From Pectobacterium actinidiae (lineage in GTDB: Bacteria > Pseudomonadota > Gammaproteobacteria > Enterobacterales > Enterobacteriaceae), in the NCBI RefSeq assembly GCF_000803315.1, contig NZ_JRMH01000001.1:3596001-3660000 (forward strand): a stretch of 64,000 nt of DNA. Reading direction: 5' to 3'. Positions 30,650-40,110 of the stretch are shown here, one piece after another (positions within the stretch are counted from its first letter, which is position 1; every line of letters starts with the position of its first letter). The position numbers and the translations under genes are program-made. The notes beneath the pieces were generated by a model, which saw only the letters and a program-made list of their open reading frames with translations, made no database searches and was not told the DNA's origin.

Positions 30650-31420
30650 TTACTTCTTGTACTTGTCGCTCAACGCCTGTGTTGCGCTGCGGAACACACC
30701 CAGATCGCTACCAACTGCAACGAAGCTTGCGCCCCATTCGAGATAGCGACGCGCATCGGCTTCAACCGGTGCCAGAATGCCGCACGGTTTGTTATGTGCC
30801 GCAGCGCGATCAAAGATGTGGCGGATCGCCTTCTGCACGTCAGGATGATTAGGCTGACCAAGGTAGCCGAGCGCCGCAGACAGGTCGCTCGGGCCAACAA
30901 ACACGCCGTCTACGCCATCAACCGCAATGATCGCATCCAGGTTGTCGAGGCCGTCCTGACTTTCGATTTGCACGACAACGGTAATACTGTCGTTAATCTT
31001 GGCGAAATAGTCTGGTTCGGTGCCATAGCAGTTGCTACGGTGCGCCACAGACACGCCGCGGATACCCGCAGGCGGATAACGTGTTGACGCGACCGCACGC
31101 GCGGCTTCCTCCGCCGTTTCTACGAAAGGAATCAGGAAGTTATTGAAGCCGATATCCAACAGGCGCTTGATGATGATCGGCTCATTGCATGGCGGGCGGA
31201 CGACAGGCGCACTGTGGCTGCCTTTCAGCGCCATTAGCTGAGGAATAAACGTCACGATATCGTTAGGCGCATGCTCGCCATCCAGCACCAGCCAGTCGAA
31301 TCCCGCCAGCCCCAGCACTTCAGTTGAAATCGGGTTGCCCAGCGCACACCAGCAGCCAATCAACGTTTTCCCCTGCTGCAAATCTTGGCGAAAACGGTTA
31401 GGTAACAGCGGAGTCTTCAT
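30650..31420 (-). CDS. garL: 5-keto-4-deoxy-D-glucarate aldolase GarL
   Basis: A 256-residue class II aldolase of the HpcH/HpaI family that splits 5-keto-4-deoxyglucarate into pyruvate and tartronate semialdehyde. Family segments are [26 protein letters not shown] (metal ligand glutamate), [16 protein letters not shown] and the N-terminal [11 protein letters not shown]. It lies 69 bases downstream of gudD, whose product is its substrate. Confidence 0.97.
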   Translation of the reverse strand: MKTPLLPNRFRQDLQQGKTLIGCWCALGNPISTEVLGLAGFDWLVLDGEHAPNDIVTFIPQLMALKGSHSAPVVRPPCNEPIIIKRLLDIGFNNFLIPFVETAEEAARAVASTRYPPAGIRGVSVAHRSNCYGTEPDYFAKINDSITVVVQIESQDGLDNLDAIIAVDGVDGVFVGPSDLSAALGYLGQPNHPDVQKAIRHIFDRAAAHNKPCGILAPVEADARRYLEWGASFVAVGSDLGVFRSATQALSDKYKK

Positions 31421-31489
31421 TTTTTATCCTCAGTCATTCCAGCGCCGCTTGCCTGAAGCGGCGCGCTCAAAAAACAGAAAATCAGAACG

Positions 31490-32830
31490 TTAGCGAACCA
31501 GACACGGACGTTTATTATCAAACGTCCACCCAGGAATAAGGTACTGCATTCCCATTGCGTCGTTACGTGCGCCTAATCCCATGTTTTTATACAGTTCGTG
31601 GGCTTTCATTACCTGGTCCATATCCAGCTCGATACCCAGACCCGGTTTCTTCGGCACTTCCACCATGCCGCCCACAATCTTCAACGGTTCTTTCGTCAGG
31701 CGTTGGTTACCTTCCTGCCAGATCCAGTGCGTATCCAGCGCGGCAATTTTACCCGGTGCAGCAGCGCCAACATGGGTAAACATGGCCAGTGAAATATCAA
31801 AGTGGTTATTGGAGTGAGAACCCCAGGTTAAGCCCCACTCGTGACACATTTGCGCCACACGCACAGAGCCTTGCATCGTCCAGAAGTGCGGATCGGCCAA
31901 CGGAATATCGACCGATTGCAGTGAAATGGTGTGCCCCATCTGTCGCCAGTCAGTAGCAATCATGTTAGTCGCGGTAGGCAACCCTGTCGCACGGCGGAAC
32001 TCCGCCATCACTTCACGACCAGAGAACCCTTGTTCCGCGCCGCATGGATCTTCTGCATACGCCAACACATCGCGCAGTTGTTTGCCCAGACCGATGGCTT
32101 CATCCAGCGACCAGGCACCATTGGGATCCAGCGTGATGCGCGCCTGCGGGAAGCGTTTCGCCAACGCAGTCACCGCTTCAGCCTCTTCGCTACCGGCTAG
32201 TACGCCGCCTTTCAGTTTGAAATCGTTGAAACCGTATTTTTCGTACGCGGCTTCAGCCAGACGCACGATGGTTTCTGGCGTCAGCGCTTCTTCATGACGC
32301 AGGCGATACCAGTCGCATTTCTCGTTAGCCTGACTCTGGTAAGGCAGATCGGTTTTATTACGATCGCCGATGTAGAACAGATAACCCAGCATCTCGACGG
32401 CATCGCGCTGTTGACCATCGCCCAGCAGCGAGGCCACGCTGACGTTGAGGAATTGCCCCAGCAGATCGAGCATGGCGGCTTCGATCCCCGTGACGACATG
32501 GATGGTGGTACGCAGATCGAACGTCTGCAAACCGCGTCCGGAAGAATCGCGGTCGGCGAACTGCGTACGCACCGCGGTCATCACGTTTTTATATTCACCC
32601 AGCGTTTTACCCACCACTAGCGCGGCAGCATCTTCCAGCGTTTGACGGATTTTCTCACCGCCGGGAATTTCTCCGACACCGGTATTCCCGGCGTTATCTT
32701 TCAGAATCACAATGTTGCGAGTGAAATAAGGTGCATGTGCACCACTCAGGTTGAGCAGCATACTATCGTGACCTGCAACCGGAATAACCTGCATGTGGGT
32801 AATAACCGGTGTTGAGCTTTGCAATGTCAT
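31490..32830 (-). CDS. gudD: glucarate dehydratase GudD
   Basis: A 446-residue enolase-superfamily enzyme converting D-glucarate to 5-keto-4-deoxyglucarate. It tracks E. coli GudD to the C-terminus ([18 protein letters not shown]). Catalytic features are the KxK in [11 protein letters not shown], metal ligands around DPNGAWS and [11 protein letters not shown], and the histidine in [12 protein letters not shown]. It stands between gudX (35-base gap) and garL. Confidence 0.98.
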   Translation of the reverse strand: MTLQSSTPVITHMQVIPVAGHDSMLLNLSGAHAPYFTRNIVILKDNAGNTGVGEIPGGEKIRQTLEDAAALVVGKTLGEYKNVMTAVRTQFADRDSSGRGLQTFDLRTTIHVVTGIEAAMLDLLGQFLNVSVASLLGDGQQRDAVEMLGYLFYIGDRNKTDLPYQSQANEKCDWYRLRHEEALTPETIVRLAEAAYEKYGFNDFKLKGGVLAGSEEAEAVTALAKRFPQARITLDPNGAWSLDEAIGLGKQLRDVLAYAEDPCGAEQGFSGREVMAEFRRATGLPTATNMIATDWRQMGHTISLQSVDIPLADPHFWTMQGSVRVAQMCHEWGLTWGSHSNNHFDISLAMFTHVGAAAPGKIAALDTHWIWQEGNQRLTKEPLKIVGGMVEVPKKPGLGIELDMDQVMKAHELYKNMGLGARNDAMGMQYLIPGWTFDNKRPCLVR

Positions 32831-32865
32831 TTTCTTATCCTTTCTCTCTCATTTTCTATGTAGGG

Positions 32866-34218
32866 TTAGCGGCCAAAAACCGGGCGTTTACGATCAAATT
32901 TCCAACCAGGAATCAGGTACTGCATGGCGACGGCATCATTACGTGCCCCGCTCGGTAATTTTTTATACAGATCGTGGGCTTTCATGACCTGTTCCATATC
33001 CAGCTCAATCCCCAGACCGGGACGATCCGGCACCTTAATTTTGCCGTTGACGATTTGCAGCGGCTCTTTGGTCAGATGCTGCCCTTCCTGCCAGATCCAG
33101 TGCGTATCAATCGCCGTCGGGTTACCCGGTGCCGCCGCTCCCACATGCGTGAACATCGCCAGAGAAATATCGAAGTGGTTATTGGAATGGCAGCCCCACG
33201 TCAGGCCCCACTCATCACACAGTTGGGCGACGCGCACCGCACCATGCATCGTCCAGAAATGGGGATCCGCCAGCGGAATATCGACCGCCTGCAACATCAC
33301 GGCATGGTTCATTTCGCGCCAGTTGGTCGCAATCATGTTGGTCGCGACCGGCAGCCCGGTAGCACGACGGAATTCCGCCATCACTTCACGACCGGAGAAA
33401 CCTTGTTCGGCACCACACGGGTCTTCCGCGTAGGTCAGAATGCCCTTCATGTCTTTGCATAACCCGATTGCTTCATCCAGCAGCCAGGCACCGTTTGGAT
33501 CGACAGTAATACGCGCATCCGGGAATCGTTTCTTCAGCGCCTTCACAGCATCGATTTCCTGCTCGCCGGGCAGTACGCCACCTTTGAGTTTGAAATCTTT
33601 AAATCCGTAGCGGTCGGTCGTGGCTTCGGCCAAACGCACAATCGCGTCGCTGTCCATCGCCTGCTGGTGACGCAGGTGATACCACTCGTGCTTGCCTTTC
33701 TCACCGGATACTTTCTCACCAGATAAGTAAGGCAAATCCGTCTTCGTGCGGTCGCCGATATAGAACAGATAACCGAGCACGGTGACTTCATCACGCTGTT
33801 TACCCGGCCCCAGCAGCTCGGCAACGGGGACACCCATGAATTGCCCCAGCAGATCGAGTAGCGCCGCCTCAAGTGCCGCCACCGCATTCACACGCAGCTC
33901 AAACGTCCAGGCACCTTTGCCGAAGGAGTCAAAATCAGAAGACTGGTTGCCGACATGAATGTCATGTACTAAACGGTTCATGCGGGCGATTTGTTCGCCT
34001 TTTACACGAGGAATCGCTTCAACCAGCGTGTTGTAAATGACTTCACCGCCGGGCGCTTCGCCGACACCGGTATGCCCGGCGCTGTCGGTTAAAATGACGA
34101 GGTTACGCGTGAAGTAAGCACCGTGTGCACCACCGATGTTCAGCAGCATGCTGTCATAGCCCGCAACGGGGATGACTTTCATGTCGGTAATGACTGGAGT
34201 CGCTGAAAGGTTACTCAT
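32866..34218 (-). CDS. gudX: glucarate dehydratase-related protein GudX
   Basis: A 450-residue paralogue of GudD. It matches E. coli GudX ([23 protein letters not shown] split pattern, [20 protein letters not shown], ending in [10 protein letters not shown]). The KxK and HSNNHFD catalytic segments are retained ([12 protein letters not shown]); the E. coli protein is known as a weaker dehydratase. Normally gudP is immediately upstream. Here a foreign-looking cassette of about 5.9 kb separates them, and gudX begins a gene set with its own upstream region. Confidence 0.96.
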   Translation of the reverse strand: MSNLSATPVITDMKVIPVAGYDSMLLNIGGAHGAYFTRNLVILTDSAGHTGVGEAPGGEVIYNTLVEAIPRVKGEQIARMNRLVHDIHVGNQSSDFDSFGKGAWTFELRVNAVAALEAALLDLLGQFMGVPVAELLGPGKQRDEVTVLGYLFYIGDRTKTDLPYLSGEKVSGEKGKHEWYHLRHQQAMDSDAIVRLAEATTDRYGFKDFKLKGGVLPGEQEIDAVKALKKRFPDARITVDPNGAWLLDEAIGLCKDMKGILTYAEDPCGAEQGFSGREVMAEFRRATGLPVATNMIATNWREMNHAVMLQAVDIPLADPHFWTMHGAVRVAQLCDEWGLTWGCHSNNHFDISLAMFTHVGAAAPGNPTAIDTHWIWQEGQHLTKEPLQIVNGKIKVPDRPGLGIELDMEQVMKAHDLYKKLPSGARNDAVAMQYLIPGWKFDRKRPVFGR

Positions 34219-34425
34219 TACAGGCTCCCGTCATGCATCGAGCGAACAGGCGTTACGCTTAGGTTTCCGATGTTTGCCGAAACACAGGGGCGCGTTGCAG
34301 CGGATGAAAATAATTCAGTCATACAGAAATAAAAAACAGATGGTGCACCAGTAGATGATTTCATGTTGTTTTCCTACTTTATTAGCGCGACCTTGTTTTT
34401 ACTCTGATTTGAACTGAACACTGCT

Positions 34426-34705
34426 TGTAGGGTTATCAGAATAAAAACAGGTTATATACCCGTAATACTTCAAGCTGCATGTGCGTTGCCTTCCCGCACC
34501 TCGAATTATTTGAGGTATAACTGCCCGGATACCGAAATAAACCAGTCAGAAAAGCGATGTTGTAATCTGTAGCGCCTTACCAACCTCAGTAAAAAGTATA
34601 AGTTTTCTTATTTCACAACTCATTGGGCAATAGCACAGCATTCCCTGTCGAAATGCAGATTAAATATGTCATTATCACAGGCCAATGGGAGGTGTTTCAC
34701 GAAAA
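34426..34705 (-). promoter_or_regulatory. gudX upstream control region sharing two 17-bp blocks with gudP
   Basis: TGTAGGGTTATCAGAAT (34426-34442) and GAGGTGTTTCACGAAAA (34689-34705) each recur exactly at 41520-41536 and 41743-41759 upstream of gudP, in the same order and orientation. They may be sites for the sugar-acid activator CdaR, which is an inference. The 34219-34933 gap holds no gene. TAGCTTCT/AGAAGCTA at 34898-34936 may end the carboxyltransferase transcript. Confidence 0.7.
34455..34519 (-). repeat. internally deleted ERIC element
   Basis: A 65-bp sequence reading TATACCCGTAATACTTCAAG then CTGCATGTGCGTTG, jumping straight to CGAATTATTTGAGGTATA. These are the two ends of ERIC in reverse orientation with the middle missing. 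It lies between the two shared blocks of the gudX control region; the gudP copy of the region lacks it. Confidence 0.8.
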
Positions 34706-34933
34706 CCGGGAAAAGCGAATTTATCTCTTCAAAGGGTAAAATAGGTGCCAACCCAATGATATTTCACAAATGAAAATACCGCTGCTATGGCATAGCGTCT
34801 AAATCATGATAGAGCTAGACGGTGGTGTGTCAGTCACCGGATTAGAGAGCATACGTTACACACGATGCTCCTACTGCCCGGCTATTATTTATTTTTCTAG
34901 CTTCTTCTATTAACGTATCTATTGTGGTAGAAG

Positions 34934-36310
34934 CTAAACATTGACAGGATCTGCAGAGTCAGAAAATAAATACGTCATAATTTTCTCTCTGGTCTGAGAA
35001 ATAGTAATAACATCCGTTAACAGTCCTTTGTCTTTTAATCGCTCAGGATGAGAAACTTCATATTTAAGTGTAGCAAGAACGTGATATTCTCGTTCATTAA
35101 GAGATGTTGTCATAATCTTATTTATTGTTTCCACGCTATAGACACCGATATTCGCCTGAGGATAAGCTAGAACAGCAGTGGGATTAAATCCAGGTCCACC
35201 AAGTGCAAAAACGCCGCCTGTATAAGCTTTTCTCGCGACTAAGAATAACTTTGGAACCTCACAATTAACGTGAGCCTTGAAAAGCTCCGCTGCGGCTAAA
35301 AACATTCCACTACTCTCAGCTACTTTACCAATCATAAACCCCGGGACATCCGCAATAAATAGAATGGGAGTATGGCACTTGGTGGCAAGATTTATCATCC
35401 GAACCATTTTGGTTGCAGACTGTCGATAAATCGCGCCACCTTTATATTTTGGATTATTGGCAATAATAATGAATGGATTACCCTGAATTTTCGCCCATCC
35501 AGTTATCACTTCCTGAGCATAGTCAGGGCTGCATTCAAAAAAACTTTCTTTATCAATAAATACTGATAATAAACGATGCATATCATAAGGTACTCGGTGA
35601 TCCGTCGGAATAATAGTATTAACATCAACCTCATCTGGCTGAGTAAAATTAATAGTGTGCTGTCGTGGGAAAAGTAAAGAGAATAGCGTTCGTAAACGAG
35701 AGAATAATACCGTCTCCATTTCAAAAACACATTGAACCTGACCGGAATGCCTCGCATGCATCGTCGCCCCACCCAAACTGTAGAGATCTGACGCTTCGGC
35801 AAGCATCGCTTTGACCATATCAGGCCGTCCCATACAGAACGCGCCACGATCCGTCATCAAGACCAAGTCACCCAGCATAAGCGGCAGGGCCAAAGGTCCT
35901 GAGGTCGGCCCAAGGATCACAGAGATAAGCACATTACGATGTGCGAAGCGGGCCAATGACGCACTGACCTTTCCCATTCCCGATGGGGAGAGCAGGAGTG
36001 AAGACATATCTTCCGAAAACACATTTGTGGTGTTGAAAGGAGTATCGCCCCCCCCCAACTTATCCTGAATATAGATTAACGGCACACCAGAAACTGCAGC
36101 GCGCTCTGTCGTCTGAATAATATGGTCAATCGTTTTCCATTGCCAGAGTACGTTAAACTCACAATCCTCACCCCGATTCATAATAATGAAAACAGGTTGC
36201 TGGTTAATCGTTCCTTCGCCACATATAAAATGTGTATCGTGATAAGGAAAATGTGCACAGAAACTCTGGCAATCTAACAAATGCTTTATCCTTTCCTCGC
36301 TACAACTCAT
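34934..36310 (-). CDS. orphan biotin-type acyl-CoA carboxyltransferase-like protein
   Basis: A 458-residue protein with the two crotonase-like halves of propionyl-CoA carboxylase beta subunits. The first half shows VLGPTSGPLALPLMLGD-type and GRPDMVKAM segments. The second shows IIIANNPKYKGGAIYRQSATK, LFIADVPGFMIGKVAE and VARKAYTGGVFA, equal to the PCCB signatures. It has no AccD zinc finger. No biotin carboxylase or biotin carrier gene is nearby, so the acceptor and partner are unknown. It is AT-rich, divergent from iaaM, and its promoter region contains a Fur-box candidate. It could instead be a decarboxylase subunit. Confidence 0.75.
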   Translation of the reverse strand: MSCSEERIKHLLDCQSFCAHFPYHDTHFICGEGTINQQPVFIIMNRGEDCEFNVLWQWKTIDHIIQTTERAAVSGVPLIYIQDKLGGGDTPFNTTNVFSEDMSSLLLSPSGMGKVSASLARFAHRNVLISVILGPTSGPLALPLMLGDLVLMTDRGAFCMGRPDMVKAMLAEASDLYSLGGATMHARHSGQVQCVFEMETVLFSRLRTLFSLLFPRQHTINFTQPDEVDVNTIIPTDHRVPYDMHRLLSVFIDKESFFECSPDYAQEVITGWAKIQGNPFIIIANNPKYKGGAIYRQSATKMVRMINLATKCHTPILFIADVPGFMIGKVAESSGMFLAAAELFKAHVNCEVPKLFLVARKAYTGGVFALGGPGFNPTAVLAYPQANIGVYSVETINKIMTTSLNEREYHVLATLKYEVSHPERLKDKGLLTDVITISQTREKIMTYLFSDSADPVNV

Positions 36311-36599
36311 GTAACACCTATTTTAAAAATAAGAAAACAGACTCACCATACAACAAGAGACATGGCTAAATTTAAAAAACCAAGCTTAACCTGATAAAAA
36401 ACAAATGATTTTAATTTACCCATGCAAGCGACCCCATAACCATTTACTATCCGAACTAATAAACCCTGTATATTTACACACCCACACCAAGTACTTTATT
36501 TAATGATTAAAAAATTATCTCGACTTACATTATTTATGGATATACCACCGATATTTTAATGAAAAAAATAAGCAACATCCATAAACTTACCCTACTAAC

Positions 36600-36618
36600 A
36601 ATATAGATAATCATTATC
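36600..36618. promoter_or_regulatory. candidate Fur box
   Basis: The 19 bases match the classical Fur consensus at 16 positions by my count; the last 13 (GATAATCATTATC, 36606-36618) are exact. It lies in the divergent region between the carboxyltransferase gene and iaaM. The region (36311-36762) is very AT-rich, which raises the chance of a random match, and contains no gene. Confidence 0.6.
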
Positions 36619-36762
36619 ATAGCATGATAAAACATTAGCATTTCATACTATACACATGCAATATATACGCAACGAAAAATAAGAGTCATGAATTGACTAT
36701 TTAATAATTACCACGCTATTTATTAAAACATTCATATTGCATAATAATGTTAAGGAAAACCT

Positions 36763-38451
36763 ATGCTGAAAAGCAACATCCGCGCGATAAATGGAATGCC
36801 GTGTGTCGACCAACTATTTGACTACGCCGCTTTCCTTGAGCAAATAGAAGCATACGGTGCCATCGGATCGTTTCCTGCAAATGTGACACCACCCCGTATC
36901 GCAATCGTCGGTGCAGGGTTAAGCGGGCTGGTTACCGCATTCGAATTACTGCGTGCCGGCATACGTGACATCACAGTGTTTGAAGCGCGCGATCGCATTG
37001 GCGGCAGAATCTGGTCGCAAAACTTCGATCCCAACTTGCCCAATTTAATTGCCGAAATGGGCGCGATGCGCTTTCCATCCAGTGAGACATGTTTGTTTCA
37101 CTACCTTGATAAATTCCAGATCGCGACATCTTCAGCCTTCCCCGATCCTGGCATCGTGGATACAGAACTGGACTACCGTGGTCAACGCTATTACTGGCCC
37201 GCAGGTGAAAAACCACCAACGCTATTCCAGCATGTTTATGAAGGCTGGCACGCTTTGCTACAAGAAGGTTATACACATAACGGCCAACAACTTGTCTCCC
37301 CGTTGACAATCACATCACTACTGCAGGCGCGACGCTTCAAGGAAGTTCAAGCCGCATGGCAGGCGTGGATCGATGCTTTCGGCGATTATTCCTTCTATTC
37401 GGCGATCGCCTTGATTTTCAGTGGCGATAATCCGCCCGGCGGCAAACGCTGGAAAAAACCGGATGATTTTGCACTTTTTGGTTCATTAGGTATTGGTTCC
37501 GGGGGCTTTCTTCCTGTTTATCAGGCAGGATTTATTGAAATTATGCGGTTGGTTGTAAATGGTTACGAAGTCGATCAGCGCTTAGTCGTCGGTGGAATAT
37601 CTAGGCTCATTGACCAATTGCTCTCTCAAAATATTCACGATCATCCTCTGAGAGAGCATGTCCATTTCCGCACCGTGAAACAGATAGATAAAGTGGACGG
37701 AAAAATAGCGCTGAAATTTGAACAAGATGACGAGCAGCAGTTTGATCGCGTGATCGTCACTAGCAGTCCGCGTACCATGCAGATAGTGCATAACCTGACC
37801 CGAAGCAATATGTTTTTCAATCATGATGTCTTGCGAGCCTTAAAAGAGACACATCTTACGGGGTCATCAAAATTATTTATCCTTACTCGTAATAAATTTT
37901 GGCTACAACACGCTTTGCCCGTTACCATCCAATCTGATGGTCTGGTACGCGGTGTCTATTGCCTAGACTATGAGCCAGACAATCCGGAAGGACACGGCGT
38001 AGTGCTGCTGAGTTATACTTGGGAGGATGATTCTCACAAACTATTGAGCCTGACTAATAAAACGGAACGTTGTCACTATTTAACCAACGATTTAATGGCA
38101 GCATTCCCGGAATTCGCCCGCCACCTCATCCCGCTGAATAATGATTATGACCGCTATGTCTTGCACCACGACTGGCTGACCGACCCACATGCGCTAGGTG
38201 CCTTTAAGCTAAATTATCCTGGCGAAGATAGCTATTCGCAGCGGCTATTTTTTCAGTTTCAGGATGCCAACTCCCCGCATACCGATCCCGGTATTTATCT
38301 GGCTGGCTGTGGCTGTTCGTTTACTGGCGGATGGGGTGAAGGTGCCGTACAAACGGCCCTGAATAGCGCTTGTGCAGTCATTCGCAGTACTGGAGGACAG
38401 TTGGTTGAGGGTAACCCACTAGACGCAATGCAACCCGCGTACCGTTACTAG
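36763..38451 (+). CDS. iaaM: tryptophan 2-monooxygenase IaaM
   Basis: A 562-residue flavin monooxygenase converting tryptophan to indole-3-acetamide, first step of the hormone route to IAA. It follows Pseudomonas savastanoi IaaM throughout: FAD motif VGAGLSGLVTAFELLRAG and EARDRIGGRIWSQ, IAEMGAMRFPSSET, LFGSLGIGSGGFLPV, THLTGSSKLFILTR and the C-terminal GEGAVQTALNSACAVIRSTG. AAGGAAAA precedes the ATG. iaaH follows at 27 bases. The pair is inserted between gudP and gudX, and is uncommon outside gall-forming and some soft-rot bacteria. Confidence 0.95.
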   Translation: MLKSNIRAINGMPCVDQLFDYAAFLEQIEAYGAIGSFPANVTPPRIAIVGAGLSGLVTAFELLRAGIRDITVFEARDRIGGRIWSQNFDPNLPNLIAEMGAMRFPSSETCLFHYLDKFQIATSSAFPDPGIVDTELDYRGQRYYWPAGEKPPTLFQHVYEGWHALLQEGYTHNGQQLVSPLTITSLLQARRFKEVQAAWQAWIDAFGDYSFYSAIALIFSGDNPPGGKRWKKPDDFALFGSLGIGSGGFLPVYQAGFIEIMRLVVNGYEVDQRLVVGGISRLIDQLLSQNIHDHPLREHVHFRTVKQIDKVDGKIALKFEQDDEQQFDRVIVTSSPRTMQIVHNLTRSNMFFNHDVLRALKETHLTGSSKLFILTRNKFWLQHALPVTIQSDGLVRGVYCLDYEPDNPEGHGVVLLSYTWEDDSHKLLSLTNKTERCHYLTNDLMAAFPEFARHLIPLNNDYDRYVLHHDWLTDPHALGAFKLNYPGEDSYSQRLFFQFQDANSPHTDPGIYLAGCGCSFTGGWGEGAVQTALNSACAVIRSTGGQLVEGNPLDAMQPAYRY

Positions 38452-38478
38452 GCATCATGGTATTTCAGGAGAAAAAGC

Positions 38479-39813
38479 ATGATCTCAAACCTATCGCTTC
38501 AATCGCTCTGCCACGCATTAAATACGGGTACCCTAAGTACCGAAGAAATGCGTACGCATGTTCACCAGTCGGCCAAACAGCAACAACATCTGAGTATTTT
38601 CATCCCCTCGATTGATGGGAAGATGATTTCAACAAAGCCAGATCAGGCTAAGCGTGGCAAACCACTCTTCGGGTTGCCTGTTGCCTACAAAGACAATATC
38701 AGCGTCGTCGGCTACCGGTTAACAGCGGGAACGCCAGGCATGGCTGACTGTATGGCCAAATACGATGCGGATATTGTCAAACGCTTCGCAATGCACGGCG
38801 CAATCGTGGCAGGCAAGACGAACATGCACGAACTTTCCTGCGGAGTCACTTCTCTCAATCTTCATTTTGGCGCAGTCGGCAATCCGGCAGCCCCCGGTTA
38901 CTGCGCCGGAGGAAGCAGCGGTGGGAGTGCTGCGGCAGTAGCAGCAGGGATTGTGCCGGTCGCCGTCGGTACCGATACGGGAGGCTCCGTACGCATCCCT
39001 GCTGCATTTTGCGGCATCACTGGCTTTCGTCCTACAACGGGATGTTTTACGTCTGAGGGTATCATCCCCGTGTCACGCACGAAAGACACACCCGGTTTAT
39101 TGACGCGCACAGCGGAGGACGCCCGTTTTCTACAACGTATCTTGATGCATGTCGATAGGCCACTTCACAAAATGCCATGCCGTATCGGGCTACCAACGAC
39201 GATGTGGTCAGCATTGGATGACGAGGTTCGCATTTATTGCCAGCGCGCCTTGGATCGCCTGACTCGTGAAGGATATGAGTGTGTCGCCATCAATGATCGC
39301 CGCATCAACGCGCTGAATTCCGCCATCGTCTTTACGCTACCGCGCTATGAATTTCTGACCGATTTCCCACGCGCGCTGCTGGAACAGGGATGGGGTCATC
39401 GGATTAACGATGTCATCAACGAGATTTGCGATCCTGCGGTACGACACTTCATCCACAACGATTTGTCTTGCGCACACTATAGCAGCGCAACGGACTATAT
39501 CACCGCACTTGGCACACTAGCCAGACTGCGTGACGCCGTCGCTGATATGTTCGTGAGACATCAGATCGATATTCTGGCTTATCCTACCGTCCCATGCGCC
39601 GTGCCGCACCTCAGCGCTGCGGCAAACCCCGATCTGTTTGCACGCATCGTTCGTAACACAGAACTAGCGAGCAACGCCGCACTGCCATCAATTACATTAC
39701 CGGTAGCACCGGCTGGCTATCTACCCGTTGGGTTAAACATTGACGGCGCACATGGTAGTGACGGTGAATTACTGGCAACGGCATGTCATATTGAACACCT
39801 GTTAGCAGCATAA
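38479..39813 (+). CDS. iaaH: indoleacetamide hydrolase IaaH
   Basis: A 444-residue amidase-signature enzyme hydrolysing indole-3-acetamide to IAA and ammonia. The Ser-cisSer-Lys triad is visible: lysine in AYKDNIS, serines in [16 protein letters not shown] and [16 protein letters not shown]. Similarity to P. savastanoi IaaH extends to the end ([25 protein letters not shown]). AGGAG lies 8 bases before the ATG. It is 27 bases from iaaM, so the two form an operon. A stable hairpin lies at 39898. Confidence 0.95.
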   Translation: MISNLSLQSLCHALNTGTLSTEEMRTHVHQSAKQQQHLSIFIPSIDGKMISTKPDQAKRGKPLFGLPVAYKDNISVVGYRLTAGTPGMADCMAKYDADIVKRFAMHGAIVAGKTNMHELSCGVTSLNLHFGAVGNPAAPGYCAGGSSGGSAAAVAAGIVPVAVGTDTGGSVRIPAAFCGITGFRPTTGCFTSEGIIPVSRTKDTPGLLTRTAEDARFLQRILMHVDRPLHKMPCRIGLPTTMWSALDDEVRIYCQRALDRLTREGYECVAINDRRINALNSAIVFTLPRYEFLTDFPRALLEQGWGHRINDVINEICDPAVRHFIHNDLSCAHYSSATDYITALGTLARLRDAVADMFVRHQIDILAYPTVPCAVPHLSAAANPDLFARIVRNTELASNAALPSITLPVAPAGYLPVGLNIDGAHGSDGELLATACHIEHLLAA

Positions 39814-39897
39814 AATACCGCGCATTTTTAGGCTGGATTTGTTTGTCCACAAAGTCAGAAAATAGGTCGTAAGAGCATCTTGCCATACATACTCTTT

Positions 39898-39933
39898 CCC
39901 CTCTCGATTCTGGCAACACGCTATCGAGAGGGG
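39898..39933. terminator. 11-bp perfect hairpin downstream of iaaH
   Basis: CCCCTCTCGAT (39898-39908) and ATCGAGAGGGG (39923-39933) pair perfectly around a 14-base loop. It lies between convergent iaaH and gudP; a T-run is poor on both strands, so terminator function is uncertain. The remainder of 39814-40110 shows nothing else. Confidence 0.6.
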
Positions 39934-40110
39934 GAGCAACTTTATTTCAGTTATAGCGTTTCGTTGTCCGTTGGGTTCCTTCCTTTTTACACCGTTAAAG
40001 CACTGGCCTCCCTCCTACCCACGTCTTTATCTGTAAGCAGGCCAAGGTGCCAAATAACCCCAGAACGCTGACATAACGATGCATCACTCTAGTATTAATG
40101 CATCCGGTAA

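Noticed and set aside
34590..34620. CRP-like half sites (TTTCACA) upstream of gudX
   Set aside because: The second half of each palindrome is poor; only the 41832-41847 site was kept.
36693..36730. TTGACT with a TATTTA 18 bases downstream as the iaaM promoter
   Set aside because: The -10 match is weak and AT-rich DNA gives many such matches.
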